Source: Marinilabilia salmonicolor JCM 21150 (lineage in GTDB: Bacteria; Bacteroidota; Bacteroidia; Bacteroidales; Marinilabiliaceae). From it: a DNA stretch of 64,000 bases. The notes beneath the pieces are model-generated. The model was not told the origin of the DNA and made no database searches. It saw only the letters and a list, made by a program, of their open reading frames with translations. Below, piece after piece: positions 26,512 through 35,598 of the stretch. Location of the stretch: NCBI RefSeq assembly GCF_000259075.1, contig NZ_AJKI01000046.1, forward strand, positions 1-64,000. The letters are read 5' to 3'. Positions within the stretch are counted from its first letter, which is position 1; each line of letters starts with the position of its first letter. Position numbers and translations under genes: made by a program.

Positions 26512-27037
26512 TAATTCATTCTCAGGAATAGATCAGTTAACTGGTAAACTTAAACAGGAAGATCAAAAATACAGTCGTTTAAGTAAGGGGTTTCAAATTG
26601 TTTATTGGGTTTTTGCCTTTTTTTACTTGATTATGCTGATTCTTCATTTTACAGTTGATGTAGTGCCTTTCTCAGATAAAATAAGTGGGGGATTTTGCTT
26701 TATAGCCATGGTAATATTTGCATTATTCTTTAGGAATTATTACCAAGAGTACAAAAATGTGGATTATTCTTTACCTACCCTTATTATGTTGAAGAAAGCT
26801 GCCTATAGATACCAGCCTTTTCAACTCAAAACCGTTTGGATATTTCTTGCTATTATTTTCCTGAATGCCGGATTAAGCTTTGGAACAGTTAATCGTGCTG
26901 ATCTTATTGGGGTGCAGGTAGTTTTTTGGGCATTAATGGGACTCGCCATTGGTATTGGCCTCGTGCGTTGGTATTATAAATATAAGCCTCTTCGTGATGC
27001 CGCTTTAAGAATGATAAAAGAAATTGAAGAGCAATAG
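26498..27037 (+). CDS. Membrane protein coupled to the ECF sigma factor (179 aa)
   Basis: About four transmembrane helices (VYWVFAFFYLIMLILHF, FCFIAMVIFALFF, VWIFLAIIFLNAGL, VVFWALMGLAIGIGLV) with a ~35-residue charged N-terminus and a charged C-terminus. Not recognised as a known family. The 14-base overlap with the sigma gene means translational coupling, so it is a candidate sigma-factor regulator or membrane sensor. It lacks an obvious zinc anti-sigma HxxxCxxC motif. An alternative is a sigma-controlled membrane protein. Confidence 0.8.
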   Translation: MFHNNNSFSGIDQLTGKLKQEDQKYSRLSKGFQIVYWVFAFFYLIMLILHFTVDVVPFSDKISGGFCFIAMVIFALFFRNYYQEYKNVDYSLPTLIMLKKAAYRYQPFQLKTVWIFLAIIFLNAGLSFGTVNRADLIGVQVVFWALMGLAIGIGLVRWYYKYKPLRDAALRMIKEIEEQ

Positions 27038-27259
27038 CCCTTAGCGTTTGACATATTTGTCGATTATACTCATAACCACTGAATAGGATTGTATCGGATA
27101 GTGTAATGTTTTGCAATTTTCCTATTTGTTTACGAATTTTAGTGTTGATATTTTTAACCTGAATTAAAAAAAAGAAGGTGATGGCAATCATTTACTAATG
27201 GTATTATGCTATTTGTTTCTGATAAATATCTGTATATTAATAAAATATATTCTGCGGTT

Positions 27260-29854
27260 ATGATGGGTTCAAACAAAATTTATTTTACACTAACACTGTT
27301 TTTTATGGGACTTTTGGGTTTTACTTCCTGTCAATCCAGGGTGGAAAACCCACCTGTCGAAATTGAGATCAATCAGGGGTGGGAGTTTTCCAAAGCCGGC
27401 TCCGATAGCTGGATGCCCGCCAATGTTCCTGGTACGGTTCATTCCGACCTGCTGGCCAATGACAAAATTGAAGATCCGCATTACCGAAAGAACGAAAACG
27501 ATGTTCAGTGGATTGAAGATGCGGACTGGGTTTACCGAACGTCCTTTGAGGTGGAAAAGAATCTGTTGCCGGCCTCTGATGTGATTGAGCTTCAGCTTGA
27601 AGGTCTGGATACTTATGCAGATGTTTACCTGAACGATAAAAAAATTCTGGAAGCTGACAATATGTTTGTTGGTTACGATCTGGATGTGAAGAAATATCTT
27701 GTTGAAGGAACCAATCATCTTCGCGTATATTTTCATTCTCCGGTAGCAAAGGGGATGGAGAAACTCAATCAACTTGAATATGCCATTCCTGCAATTAATG
27801 AGCAGGCTCCCGAAGGGGAAAGAACCAACGTTTTTACACGCAAAGCTCCTTTCCATTTTGGCTGGGACTGGGGGCCGCGTTTGGTGACTTCCGGAATCTG
27901 GCGTCCGGTGACACTGGTGGCCTGGAATAAAGCCATAATCGATGATGTTTATGTTGTAACGGAAGAGGTCAGTGACAACGTAGCTAAACTTTCGGGAACT
28001 GTTACTCTCGAAACGGAAAAAGCAGGCGAATATCATCTTTCTCTTTCGATAGATGAAAATAGTCCGGTTGTTGAAAAAGCTGTAAATCTTGATGCAGGAA
28101 TCAACAATGTGCCTTTCGAGTTTGAAATTCAAAACCCTCAATTGTGGTGGTCCAATGGTTTGGGCGAACCTTATCTTTACGATTTTAATTTTGCTCTGTC
28201 GTCCAAAAATCAGGTGCTTGATTATCATCAGCTCAATTACGGCGTTCGTACGCTAAAGCTGGTTCAAGAGTCCGATGAGGTTGGTCATTCTTTTTATTTT
28301 GAATTGAACGGAGTCCCTGTTTTCATGAAAGGAGCCAATATTATTCCTCCGGAAACACTGACGCCTGTTGCAGATAAGGCTCGTTACGACCGGTTAATAG
28401 GCAATGCGGTGGCTGCCAATATGAATATGGTGCGTGTTTGGGGCGGTGCCATCTATGGTGAAGACTATCTCTATGATCTATGTGATCGGAACGGAATTCT
28501 GGTGTGGCAGGATTTTATGTTTGCCTGTGCGCTTCAGCCGGGCGATGAGGCCCATCTGGAAAACATAAAAAAAGAGGCGGAGTACAATGTTAAACGTCTG
28601 CGCAATCACCCATCTATTGCGCTTTGGTGCGGGAACAACGAGAACTATCATGGTTGGCACGAATGGGGATGGAGTGAGATGTATGATCCTGATGTAAAAG
28701 AATTTGTCTGGAATACTTACAAGACCATATTTAATCAGATTTTGCCGGATGCGGTTTCGGAATTTGACCCGAAAACCACCTATTGGCCTTCCTCTCCCTT
28801 GGCTTTCGATGGTAGCAAAGCCGATCGGAAATCGGGCGATGAGCACGACTGGACCATCTGGTTCGGTCAAAAGCCATTTTCCGCTTATGGCGAGGACCTG
28901 CCGCGTTTTGTCAGTGAGTATGGTTTGCAATCTTTTCCATCCATCCATACCATCGAAGCTTTCACTGCAGAAGGCGACCGCGACTGGGATACGGAAGTAA
29001 TGCGTCACCGACAGCGTGGGAAAATGCCTTATGTTCGTCCTGATTTTGACGGGAACGACATGATTCGTTGGTATATGGATCAATATTATAATCTCCCCGA
29101 AGATTTTGGAGATTTCGTATATGTGAGTCAGCTACTGCAGGCTAAAGCCTACAAGATGGCGCTGGAAGCCCATCGTCGCAATATGCCGCACACCATGGGA
29201 TCTCTCTATTGGCAGCTTAACGATAGCTGGCCTACGATTTCCTGGTCAACCGTTGATTACTATGGTCGATGGAAGGCCGCGCATTATGCTGTGAGAGATG
29301 CCAATGAAGCCATTATTGTTGCTCCGGTTGAGGAGGAAGGAAGGTTCAGGGTATATGCGGTAAATGATTTGCTTTCTGAAGTTAATGGAGAATTGAATGT
29401 CAGAGTGATGGATTTTTCAGGAAACGAAATCTATAGCAAGGTTGCTGATGTCACCGCTGCCGGCAACTCTTCCGGTTTGGTGTTCGATGAGAATGTCGAT
29501 GATCTGATTGGTAAAGCCGATCGCCGTGAGCTGGTTTTTGTCATTGAGTTTGTTTCCGGAGGGCAGGTAGTGGCAGATAATCTGTATTACCTGCATCGCC
29601 CCAAAGAGTTGAAACTTCCGGAGGCTAAGGTTGAACTCTCCGCGAGGAAAACCGAAGAAGGTTATCAGCTTACCCTTTCATCTGATGTGCTGGCAGGAAA
29701 TGTATTTTTGGATACTCCGGATGGCAATGGATTTTTCACTGATAACTTCTTTGATTTGCTCCCGGGCGAAAGCAAGGTGGTTGATCTGGAGATCAGTAAG
29801 ATATTAGATCCTGAGCAGGATATAAGTATTCTGACGCTTAACCAGGTTCAATAA
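27260..29854 (+). CDS. Beta-mannosidase, GH2 family lipoprotein (865 aa)
   Basis: Releases beta-mannose from manno-oligosaccharides or glycoprotein glycans. The start at 27260 gives a lipoprotein signal peptide (MGLLGFTSC, lipobox Cys), so it is anchored at the envelope; TTA/TTG-rich codons upstream look untranslated. The GH2 order is visible: sugar-binding domain, Ig-like sandwich, TIM barrel with the acid/base Glu in WCGNNEN (~460) and the nucleophile Glu in FVSEYG (~552), and a C-terminal beta domain. WGGAIYGED and WQDFMFAC match beta-mannosidases rather than beta-galactosidases. A strong terminator follows at once. Confidence 0.93.
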   Translation: MMGSNKIYFTLTLFFMGLLGFTSCQSRVENPPVEIEINQGWEFSKAGSDSWMPANVPGTVHSDLLANDKIEDPHYRKNENDVQWIEDADWVYRTSFEVEKNLLPASDVIELQLEGLDTYADVYLNDKKILEADNMFVGYDLDVKKYLVEGTNHLRVYFHSPVAKGMEKLNQLEYAIPAINEQAPEGERTNVFTRKAPFHFGWDWGPRLVTSGIWRPVTLVAWNKAIIDDVYVVTEEVSDNVAKLSGTVTLETEKAGEYHLSLSIDENSPVVEKAVNLDAGINNVPFEFEIQNPQLWWSNGLGEPYLYDFNFALSSKNQVLDYHQLNYGVRTLKLVQESDEVGHSFYFELNGVPVFMKGANIIPPETLTPVADKARYDRLIGNAVAANMNMVRVWGGAIYGEDYLYDLCDRNGILVWQDFMFACALQPGDEAHLENIKKEAEYNVKRLRNHPSIALWCGNNENYHGWHEWGWSEMYDPDVKEFVWNTYKTIFNQILPDAVSEFDPKTTYWPSSPLAFDGSKADRKSGDEHDWTIWFGQKPFSAYGEDLPRFVSEYGLQSFPSIHTIEAFTAEGDRDWDTEVMRHRQRGKMPYVRPDFDGNDMIRWYMDQYYNLPEDFGDFVYVSQLLQAKAYKMALEAHRRNMPHTMGSLYWQLNDSWPTISWSTVDYYGRWKAAHYAVRDANEAIIVAPVEEEGRFRVYAVNDLLSEVNGELNVRVMDFSGNEIYSKVADVTAAGNSSGLVFDENVDDLIGKADRRELVFVIEFVSGGQVVADNLYYLHRPKELKLPEAKVELSARKTEEGYQLTLSSDVLAGNVFLDTPDGNGFFTDNFFDLLPGESKVVDLEISKILDPEQDISILTLNQVQ

Positions 29855-29860
29855 TATAGA

Positions 29861-29899
29861 AAGCGGCGAATTTTTAATGCAGGAATTCGCCGCTTTTTT
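29861..29899 (+). terminator. Intrinsic terminator after the beta-mannosidase
   Basis: Perfect 12-bp stem AAGCGGCGAATT/AATTCGCCGCTT with an 11-base loop, running into a six-T tract. Confidence 0.92.
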
Positions 29900-29928
29900 C
29901 TACTGACTAAAAACTAAAATCTATAACC

Positions 29929-30915
29929 ATGAAAGTCCTTTACATCGGTGGAACCGGAAATATTAGTACAGCATCCAGTCGACTGGCCATAGAAATGGGG
30001 TTTGATTTATATCTGTTGAACCGTGGAACCAGAAAGGTTGAAATCCCGGGAGTAAAGAGTCTGGTCGCCGATCACTCCGATTCGGCGTCTGTAAAAGAAG
30101 CTGTTCAGGGGCATGAGTGGGATGTGGTGGTCAACTGGATTGCGTTTACTGAGCAAGATGTGCAGCGGGATTTTGAGTTGTTTCACGGCAAAACCAGGCA
30201 ATATATCTTCATTAGTACTGCATCTGCTTATCAAAAGCCGGGCGGACATCCTGTAATTACCGAATCAACGCCTCTTTACAATCCTTACTGGCAGTATTCA
30301 CGCGATAAAATTGCCTGTGAAGACTTCCTGATGCGGAAATATCGGGAAGAAGGATTTCCCATAACCATTGTCCGGCCGTCCCATACTTATGATACAGTTA
30401 TACCGGTTCCTTTGTGTGGTTGGAACGATTTTACCATTATCGATCGCATTCGTAAAGGCAAAGAGGTGATTGTTCATGGCGATGGCACTTCTCTGTGGAC
30501 AGTTACCCATTCTGATGATTTTGCCAAAGGATTTAATGGTTTGCTGGGCCATCGTCAGTCCATCGGGCATAGTTTTCACATTACATCGGATGAAATTATG
30601 AACTGGAACCAGATTTTTGAATTGGTAGCCGAAGCAGCCGGAGCCCCACTTAAGGCGGTTCATATTGCATCTGATTTCATTGCCCGATATGATGAGCATT
30701 CGTATGGAGGCTTGTTGGGAGATAAGGCTCAGAGCGTTATTTTCGATAACTCAAAAATAAAACGCTTTGTTCCCGGTTATCATGCAACCATTAAATTTAG
30801 TGAGGGTATTAAAAGAACCATTCGCTGGTTTGAGGAGAAACCGGAACGTATGCAGATGGACCCGGCCAAAGGGCAGTTGGTAGACAGGATTCTTGGTGCT
30901 TACAAATCGTTATAG
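29929..30915 (+). CDS. NAD-dependent epimerase/dehydratase (extended SDR, 328 aa)
   Basis: Rossmann start MKVLYIGGTGNISTASSRLA (Gly-rich NAD site), then FISTASAYQKPGG and the YSRDKIACED segment, where the catalytic Tyr-x3-Lys is YSRDK (Tyr ~124). This resembles the group of NAD-dependent epimerases often found beside glycan genes; substrate not predictable. The gene is separated from the beta-mannosidase by a terminator, so it is an independent unit; the phosphoesterase gene downstream has its own -7 box. Confidence 0.88.
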   Translation: MKVLYIGGTGNISTASSRLAIEMGFDLYLLNRGTRKVEIPGVKSLVADHSDSASVKEAVQGHEWDVVVNWIAFTEQDVQRDFELFHGKTRQYIFISTASAYQKPGGHPVITESTPLYNPYWQYSRDKIACEDFLMRKYREEGFPITIVRPSHTYDTVIPVPLCGWNDFTIIDRIRKGKEVIVHGDGTSLWTVTHSDDFAKGFNGLLGHRQSIGHSFHITSDEIMNWNQIFELVAEAAGAPLKAVHIASDFIARYDEHSYGGLLGDKAQSVIFDNSKIKRFVPGYHATIKFSEGIKRTIRWFEEKPERMQMDPAKGQLVDRILGAYKSL

Positions 30916-30961
30916 ATTTGTTAACTCCTTTTATCGGGTCTTTCCCTGCTTAAAAGTTTTA

Positions 30962-30969
30962 TATATTTG
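30962..30969 (+). promoter_or_regulatory. -7 box TATATTTG before the LpxH-like gene
   Basis: Exact TAnnTTTG 18 bases before the ATG, with TTTC 17 bases upstream of it as a weak -33 box. Confidence 0.5.
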
Positions 30970-30987
30970 TTGCTATAAGCCAGATAT

Positions 30988-31833
30988 ATGAGTGAAAAAA
31001 GACCACTAAAAGCTGTAGTCGTCTCAGATGCACACCTGGGAACGATCAGCAGCAAAGCCAACCAACTTTATGCTTATCTGAAGACCATTCAGCCGGAAAC
31101 ATTGGTGTTGAATGGCGATATTATTGACTTCTGGCGTTTCTCAAAACGTTACTTTCCTGCTTCTCACCTGAGGGTGATTCGTTACCTTTTTAAAATGGCC
31201 GAGACCGGAACGAAAATTATTTTTATTCCCGGGAATCATGATGAGGTAGGACGCCGTTTTACGGGTGTCGATTTTGGCCATCTTCGTATTGACAATAAGG
31301 TTGTGCTTACCCTTGACGGGAAATCTACCTGGATTTTTCATGGAGATGTGTTCGATGTGGTGATGCACCATTCCAAGTGGTTGGCGAAAATGGGAGCCGC
31401 CGGTTACGGAATTCTGGCCGGCATCAATCGCATGGTTAATTCAGTGCTTCGTTTCTTTGGACGCAACCCCATCTCTCTTGCTGCTAAAATAAAGGATAAA
31501 GTCAAAGGTGGGAAAAAAGAGCCGGTAACCAAGTTTGAAGCTATGGTGGCCCGTCTGGGCATTCGTAAAGGTTATCATTATGCCATTTGCGGGCACATTC
31601 ATCGGCCGGCAAAGAAACGTATTAAATCCCCTTCAGGGGCCATCACTTATCTTAATTCGGGAGATTGGGTAGACCATATGACTTCGCTGGAGTACGAAAA
31701 TGAAGACTGGCATTTGAAACACTGGGATGCAAAAGTGGAGACTTCGGTAGAGGATTCTGTGGAAGAGCAAATTCTCTCAGAAACCATTGAAGATGTCTTT
31801 AATCGGGCGTTTAAAGAGATACTGAAAAGCTGA
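30988..31833 (+). CDS. LpxH-like UDP-2,3-diacylglucosamine diphosphatase family (281 aa)
   Basis: Calcineurin-type metallophosphoesterase. The metal-ligand motifs appear in order: VVSDAHLG, LNGDIIDFWR, IPGNHDE, FHGDVFD and CGHIHRP. This matches the LpxH/LpxG-like group, whose best-known role is removing UMP from UDP-2,3-diacylglucosamine in lipid A synthesis. The protein is longer than E. coli LpxH (240 aa) and has a basic segment (GRNPISLAAKIKDKVKGGKK) that could touch the membrane, so another phospho-lipid substrate is possible. Confidence 0.85.
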   Translation: MSEKRPLKAVVVSDAHLGTISSKANQLYAYLKTIQPETLVLNGDIIDFWRFSKRYFPASHLRVIRYLFKMAETGTKIIFIPGNHDEVGRRFTGVDFGHLRIDNKVVLTLDGKSTWIFHGDVFDVVMHHSKWLAKMGAAGYGILAGINRMVNSVLRFFGRNPISLAAKIKDKVKGGKKEPVTKFEAMVARLGIRKGYHYAICGHIHRPAKKRIKSPSGAITYLNSGDWVDHMTSLEYENEDWHLKHWDAKVETSVEDSVEEQILSETIEDVFNRAFKEILKS

Positions 31834-31943
31834 GATAGAAGTCTGACATATAATTTGTTAAAGCTAAAAGTTGAGGGGCTGAAGTAGGTGAGGGTAATGT
31901 TATAGTTTAGTTGTGGTTCAGCTTAAAGAAAAATCCACTTCCA

Positions 31944-31975
31944 ATTGTTTCCTAATTAAGAAACTTGTATCTTCG
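31944..31975 (+). promoter_or_regulatory. Toxin-antitoxin promoter with palindromic operator
   Basis: ATTG (31944-31947) and TATCTTCG (31968-31975, one mismatch to TAnnTTTG) are 20 bases apart. Between them lies the near-perfect palindrome GTTTCCTAATTAAGAAAC (31947-31964, 16 of 18 bases symmetric). A HigA-type repressor bound there would block the promoter; this is inference from position. Confidence 0.55.
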
Positions 31976-31988
31976 TATAAAAAGATGA

Positions 31989-32336
31989 ATGAATAAGAAG
32001 TTTAAAATTGAACTACTTGGGGAAGCGATTGATTTCGTTGAATCTCTGGATGATAAAACGAGAGAAAAAATCCTCTATAACGCTAGGAAAGCCCAAATAG
32101 TAAATGACCCAGAATTATTCAAGAAACTAAATGATTTGATTTGGGAACTAAGAACCAAATACAATAAGAATCAATACCGACTTCTTGCATTTTGGGATAA
32201 AACGGAAAATGAAGAAACGTTAGTTTTGGCAACTCATGGATTTGTTAAGAAAACGCAGAAAACCCCAAAAGGAGAAATAAAAAAAGCAGAAGAAATACGG
32301 AAAGAATATTTTGAACAAAAAAATAACGGGTTATGA
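31989..32336 (+). CDS. RelE/ParE-superfamily toxin, HigB-like (115 aa)
   Basis: Small basic protein with the RelE-fold pattern: EAIDFVESLDDKTREKILYN helices, ELRTKYNKNQYRLLAFWD strands (the Tyr-Arg-Leu run is typical) and the late THGFVKKTQKTP motif found in phage-derived Gp49-like/HigB toxins. Such toxins are ribosome-dependent mRNA nucleases. The gene precedes the antitoxin and overlaps it by four bases (ATGA), the HigBA order. Both genes are distinctly AT-rich compared with their neighbours, which fits horizontal transfer. Confidence 0.9.
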   Translation: MNKKFKIELLGEAIDFVESLDDKTREKILYNARKAQIVNDPELFKKLNDLIWELRTKYNKNQYRLLAFWDKTENEETLVLATHGFVKKTQKTPKGEIKKAEEIRKEYFEQKNNGL

Positions 32337-32662
32337 AAAGCGATAGATTAAGAAAGAAAAGCCTTGACGAAATGATTGATAAGCACATCGGCGAGATTGG
32401 CACTGAGAAACGGGATAATTTTGAAGAAGAACTTCGTCTTGATATTTTGGGGCAGACAATAAGAAGAATACGAGAAGACAAACATTTGACACAAGCTCAA
32501 CTTGGAGAAATGATTGGTGTGAAAAAAGCCCAAATTTCTAAAATTGAAAATAATCTAACAGACGCACGATTTGAAACAATTTTAAAGGTATTCAGAGCAT
32601 TGAATGCAAAAATCAATTTTAATGTAGAATTGATGAATCAGAAAATCCAATTTGAACAATAA
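32333..32662 (+). CDS. XRE-family antitoxin, HigA-like (109 aa)
   Basis: A ~45-residue N-terminal helical region, probably the toxin-binding part, precedes a clear XRE helix-turn-helix: LTQAQLGEMIGVKKAQISKI. The C-terminus FRALNAKINFNVEL resembles other HigA proteins. It should neutralise the upstream toxin and repress the operon at the palindrome 31947-31964. The 202 bases after it (32663-32864) hold no gene or clear terminator. Confidence 0.9.
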   Translation: MKSDRLRKKSLDEMIDKHIGEIGTEKRDNFEEELRLDILGQTIRRIREDKHLTQAQLGEMIGVKKAQISKIENNLTDARFETILKVFRALNAKINFNVELMNQKIQFEQ

Positions 32663-32864
32663 AAAGCCGAAACCACAACAAAGCTATCATCTGCCAGCCT
32701 TGGCATTTAAAGCCTATTTAGGTTTTGTTTTACCTATAACCATGCGTTCAAGTTTATAAAGTCACAGCTAGCCTGGAAACCCCGTCCAGGGGCGTACAGC
32801 CGCGACATTTTCTGCCTTTAAGCATAAACTCTCATAAAATAAATGAGCAAAATGAAGAAAGCTC

Positions 32865-33680
32865 CTAACCTTGTTCATGCAAAATTAACATTGGATGGTG
32901 CGGATGTCTCACCATTTTTTTGATGATGTGAGGATTGAAGATGCGTTGGAAAAAACTGTGGTGATGCCTGATCAGTGTCAGCAGGGTTGCATCGTTTTCA
33001 TCCATGAATTTTAATATGCTTTTACATAAATCTCCCTCATTGTCGATGAAGTGAAAACTGAGTTTTATACCAGGAAAATGAGCTGCAATCTTTTCTTCAG
33101 CCTCAATACGGTTAATATATTCCTCTTCCAGCACATTCAGAAATAAGAGTTCACTGTTGTAGGCTTTAATGAGGTGGGTGAGCGGCCCCACCATTTTGGA
33201 AATGTCCACATCTTTAAGGTCTGTGGCAAAAGCGATTTTGTCGGGTGCCTCGAATCTTGCTTCTTTGGGAACTACCAGCATAGGAAAATGGACGTGTTTG
33301 ATGATTTCAAGCGCAGTACTTCCCAACAGGAAGTGTTCCAGGGCGCTTTCTCCTTTGCAGCCCAATATAATTATTTCCGGTTCGTAGTCGTTGATCTCTT
33401 TCTTTAAAACTTCTGTCATGGCTCCAAATCTGGAAGCCAGTTCTATGCGTGCATTTGGGAATTTGGCATGAAGCAGGGACAGTTCTTTTCGCAAACCGCG
33501 CATGCTTTCTTCAGCCATTTCTTCTTTTACCTGCATGATGTAGGGACTGCCACTGAATTCAACATCATAAATATTCAGCAATTCAAAATGTGCCTGTTCT
33601 TTTTCAAACATTTTCAGTGCATAGATAGCTGCATTCCGGGCAATCTCCGAAAAGTCGGTAAGGAGTAATACACGTCTCAT
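32865..33680 (-). CDS. Universal stress protein, two UspA domains (271 aa)
   Basis: Two tandem UspA folds: the first starts MRRVLLLTDFSEIARNAAIY and has ILGCKGESALEHFLLGSTAL, the G-2x-G-9x-G(S/T) nucleotide site, near residues 105-125. The second starts DKIAFATDLKD and lacks a clear copy of this site. Tandem Usp proteins of ~270-280 aa are common in Bacteroidota and may bind ATP/AMP. ATG 33680 is chosen; a GTG at 33728 preceded by AGGAGG would add 16 residues outside the domain and cannot be excluded. Confidence 0.9.
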   Translation of the reverse strand: MRRVLLLTDFSEIARNAAIYALKMFEKEQAHFELLNIYDVEFSGSPYIMQVKEEMAEESMRGLRKELSLLHAKFPNARIELASRFGAMTEVLKKEINDYEPEIIILGCKGESALEHFLLGSTALEIIKHVHFPMLVVPKEARFEAPDKIAFATDLKDVDISKMVGPLTHLIKAYNSELLFLNVLEEEYINRIEAEEKIAAHFPGIKLSFHFIDNEGDLCKSILKFMDENDATLLTLIRHHHSFFQRIFNPHIIKKMVRHPHHPMLILHEQG

Positions 33681-33889
33681 AGGTCTGGTATTTTGAGGGT
33701 AAAACAATTCAGGCTTGCGCTTTTCCACTCACTGAACAACACCTCCTATCGGTTCAGTGTCATAAAATTTACGAAAAATTTCTTTTAAAGGAAAGTTTGA
33801 AGTGTAAGAATTTTTTGTTTTCCAAAAGAACTTTGGATCTTAGAACTTTGAAGGGTAAGCCTGCAATGGGATGACGATATTGGTGGTTC

Positions 33890-34249
33890 CTATAAAATTC
33901 GTTCCAGAACAAATACACCATTTACACCCTGGGTGTCTTCTCCTGAGCCAACTATTTGTCCCATGGCGTTGATGAGGCCGGATCGCTCTTCCGGCTCGTA
34001 AGAAGCGTTTTTAGCCCCGGAGAGGACTATTACTGACGATTCTGAAAAAATAACCTGCGCCCCGTCGACTTTTCCTTTTATTGTGACCCGGATGAACATA
34101 GGAGGCTCTTCCGGAATAACCTCTTTGAATACGATATGTCCGGATAGTTGTTTCCCGGATTGAAACAAACGGGCTTCTCCTAGGTCTTCCCCATGATCAA
34201 ATTCTTCATGGAAGCGCCAAAAACCGGTTAGATCGTACGATTGTTTCAT
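33890..34249 (-). CDS. Conserved hypothetical protein, beta-rich (119 aa)
   Basis: Soluble, acidic, predicted mostly beta-strand, no signal peptide or membrane segment: YDLTGFWRFHEEFDHGED, then GHIVFKEVIPEEPPMFIRV and VIVLSGAKNASYEPEERSG. I do not recognise a family; the pattern suggests a small lipocalin/beta-barrel-like fold. It lies 24 bases after the NicO-like transporter gene on the same strand, so it is probably the last gene of the Nudix operon. Confidence 0.75.
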   Translation of the reverse strand: MKQSYDLTGFWRFHEEFDHGEDLGEARLFQSGKQLSGHIVFKEVIPEEPPMFIRVTIKGKVDGAQVIFSESSVIVLSGAKNASYEPEERSGLINAMGQIVGSGEDTQGVNGVFVLERIL

Positions 34250-34273
34250 GGTTGTGTGGCTTTTGTGTCTGGG

Positions 34274-34924
34274 TTACAGTCCCAAAAACTGAATGGATAT
34301 TCCTGATGCAAATATAATGATCCCTGCCAACAGATGGGCAAGGGGTTGTAGTTTCTGAAATCTGATTTGTGACAATCCCATAGATGCAGCCCAGACAGCA
34401 ATGAGCATAGTTCCCACGGTTACAACTCCGAAGATGGTGGTAACCAATATTACAGCCATTGTGCTTTCGTGTGCGGCCGGATACATAAGCAGAGGAATAA
34501 GCGGCTCGCACGGCCCCAGGAAAAAGATAATGAAAAGCATCCATGGAGTTGCATTGGATACAGACTGGTGTTCATGACCATGCCGGGACTTTCTTTTGTG
34601 TTTGAGATAATGTCGCAAACCCCAGATGGCATACAGCAAACCAAATGCTATTAAACCCCAGGCTGCCAGATTGCCCCTGACTCCTTCGAACCAGGTTAAC
34701 TTTTGCAACTGGATGCCTATGAGTATACCCAGCATACCGATAATTACGCTGCTTAATACATGCCCTATACCACAAATTGCCGTTAGGCCAAGTGTGCGTG
34801 AAAGACTCCAGTCTCTTGCTTTTCCGATTACGATAAATGGGAGATAATGATCGGGCCCGAGAAGTGTATGAACAAAACCGATACTTGCAGCACTCCACAG
34901 GAGAATGATAAGTTCGTTCGTCAT
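34274..34924 (-). CDS. Polytopic membrane protein, NicO/RcnA-like metal transporter (216 aa)
   Basis: Six probable transmembrane helices with the N-terminal motif GFVHTLLGPDHYLPF, close to the HxxxxDH signature of nickel/cobalt transporters, and a central His-rich cytoplasmic stretch KRKSRHGHEHQ. The later FFLGPCEPLIPLL also resembles the NicO/TauE-like and cytochrome biogenesis (DsbD-like) superfamily. Metal (Ni, Co) transport is the likeliest role, but urease-accessory-like or thiol-related functions are possible. Its start overlaps the stop of the Nudix gene by one base (TAATG). Confidence 0.75.
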   Translation of the reverse strand: MTNELIILLWSAASIGFVHTLLGPDHYLPFIVIGKARDWSLSRTLGLTAICGIGHVLSSVIIGMLGILIGIQLQKLTWFEGVRGNLAAWGLIAFGLLYAIWGLRHYLKHKRKSRHGHEHQSVSNATPWMLFIIFFLGPCEPLIPLLMYPAAHESTMAVILVTTIFGVVTVGTMLIAVWAASMGLSQIRFQKLQPLAHLLAGIIIFASGISIQFLGL

Positions 34925-35448
34925 TATTTTTTGTCTGCCAGGTAAGTTTTTAGGATCTTTTTGATAGAATTACTGCTGATTTTGTTAAAATCAATCTCTT
35001 TGGGGTCGAAAAAGTGAAAGTCAGCAATGTCGTCGTCCACCTTAATATTCTCAAAGCTTTTTACTTTGCAGGCAAATCCGAAATCGGTTGTAAAAACGGA
35101 ATAATCATTATAGACGTATTCATTGGGAAAGCTTCCCAGATAGGACAGGTCGGTGACCTCAAGGTTGAGTTCTTCTTTTAATTCCCGTTTTAGTGCATCT
35201 TCCCCGTTTTCCATGGGATCAACGAAGCCGCCTGGTAAGTCAAGTGCCCCGATGGCCGGTTCTACCCCTCTGACTGTGAGTAGTATCTGCCCTTCTTCGT
35301 TTTCTATGACAGCGGCCACGGCTGCAGCACTGTTGATAAAGAACTTAAACCCGCAACTGTCGCATTTGAATGATTTGGCGGAGTCTGTTTTAAACAATCC
35401 TGAGCCACAACTGGGGCAATACTTCAAAACTTTTTCGGGACGTGCCAT
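34924..35448 (-). CDS. Zinc-ribbon Nudix hydrolase (174 aa)
   Basis: An N-terminal zinc ribbon (YCPSCGSGLF, then FKCDSCGFKFF) precedes a Nudix domain. The Nudix box GGFVDPMENGEDALKRELKE continues EL, with the catalytic Glu residues present. The layout resembles NudC/NADH-pyrophosphatase relatives, but it lacks the long N-terminal domain and the SQPWPFPxS motif, so the substrate is unknown. First gene of a three-gene operon. The leader (35449-35598) contains a small GGCGC/GCGCC hairpin at 35494-35512 and no clear -7 box. Confidence 0.9.
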   Translation of the reverse strand: MARPEKVLKYCPSCGSGLFKTDSAKSFKCDSCGFKFFINSAAAVAAVIENEEGQILLTVRGVEPAIGALDLPGGFVDPMENGEDALKRELKEELNLEVTDLSYLGSFPNEYVYNDYSVFTTDFGFACKVKSFENIKVDDDIADFHFFDPKEIDFNKISSNSIKKILKTYLADKK

Positions 35449-35598
35449 ATATAAGATTTGTTGATATTCTATTTTGCTGTTTTGTTGTTGCTTGGCGCTA
35501 TTGTCAGGCGCCCTGTTACTGTGTTTTCGGTTTGCTGTTTAATTGTAAACCTAAATACAAATCAACAAACCGACAAGAGAAAAAACAAAAATAAATGG

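Noticed and set aside
27290-28228. 312-aa open frame opposite the beta-mannosidase
   Set aside because: It lies wholly antisense to a clear GH2 gene, has no recognisable motif and an unlikely composition (rich in Ile, Phe, Arg).
34274-34924. Calling the membrane protein a cytochrome c biogenesis DsbD homologue
   Set aside because: The HTLLGPDH motif and His-rich loop fit the NicO/RcnA-type better, and there is no thioredoxin-like CxxC.
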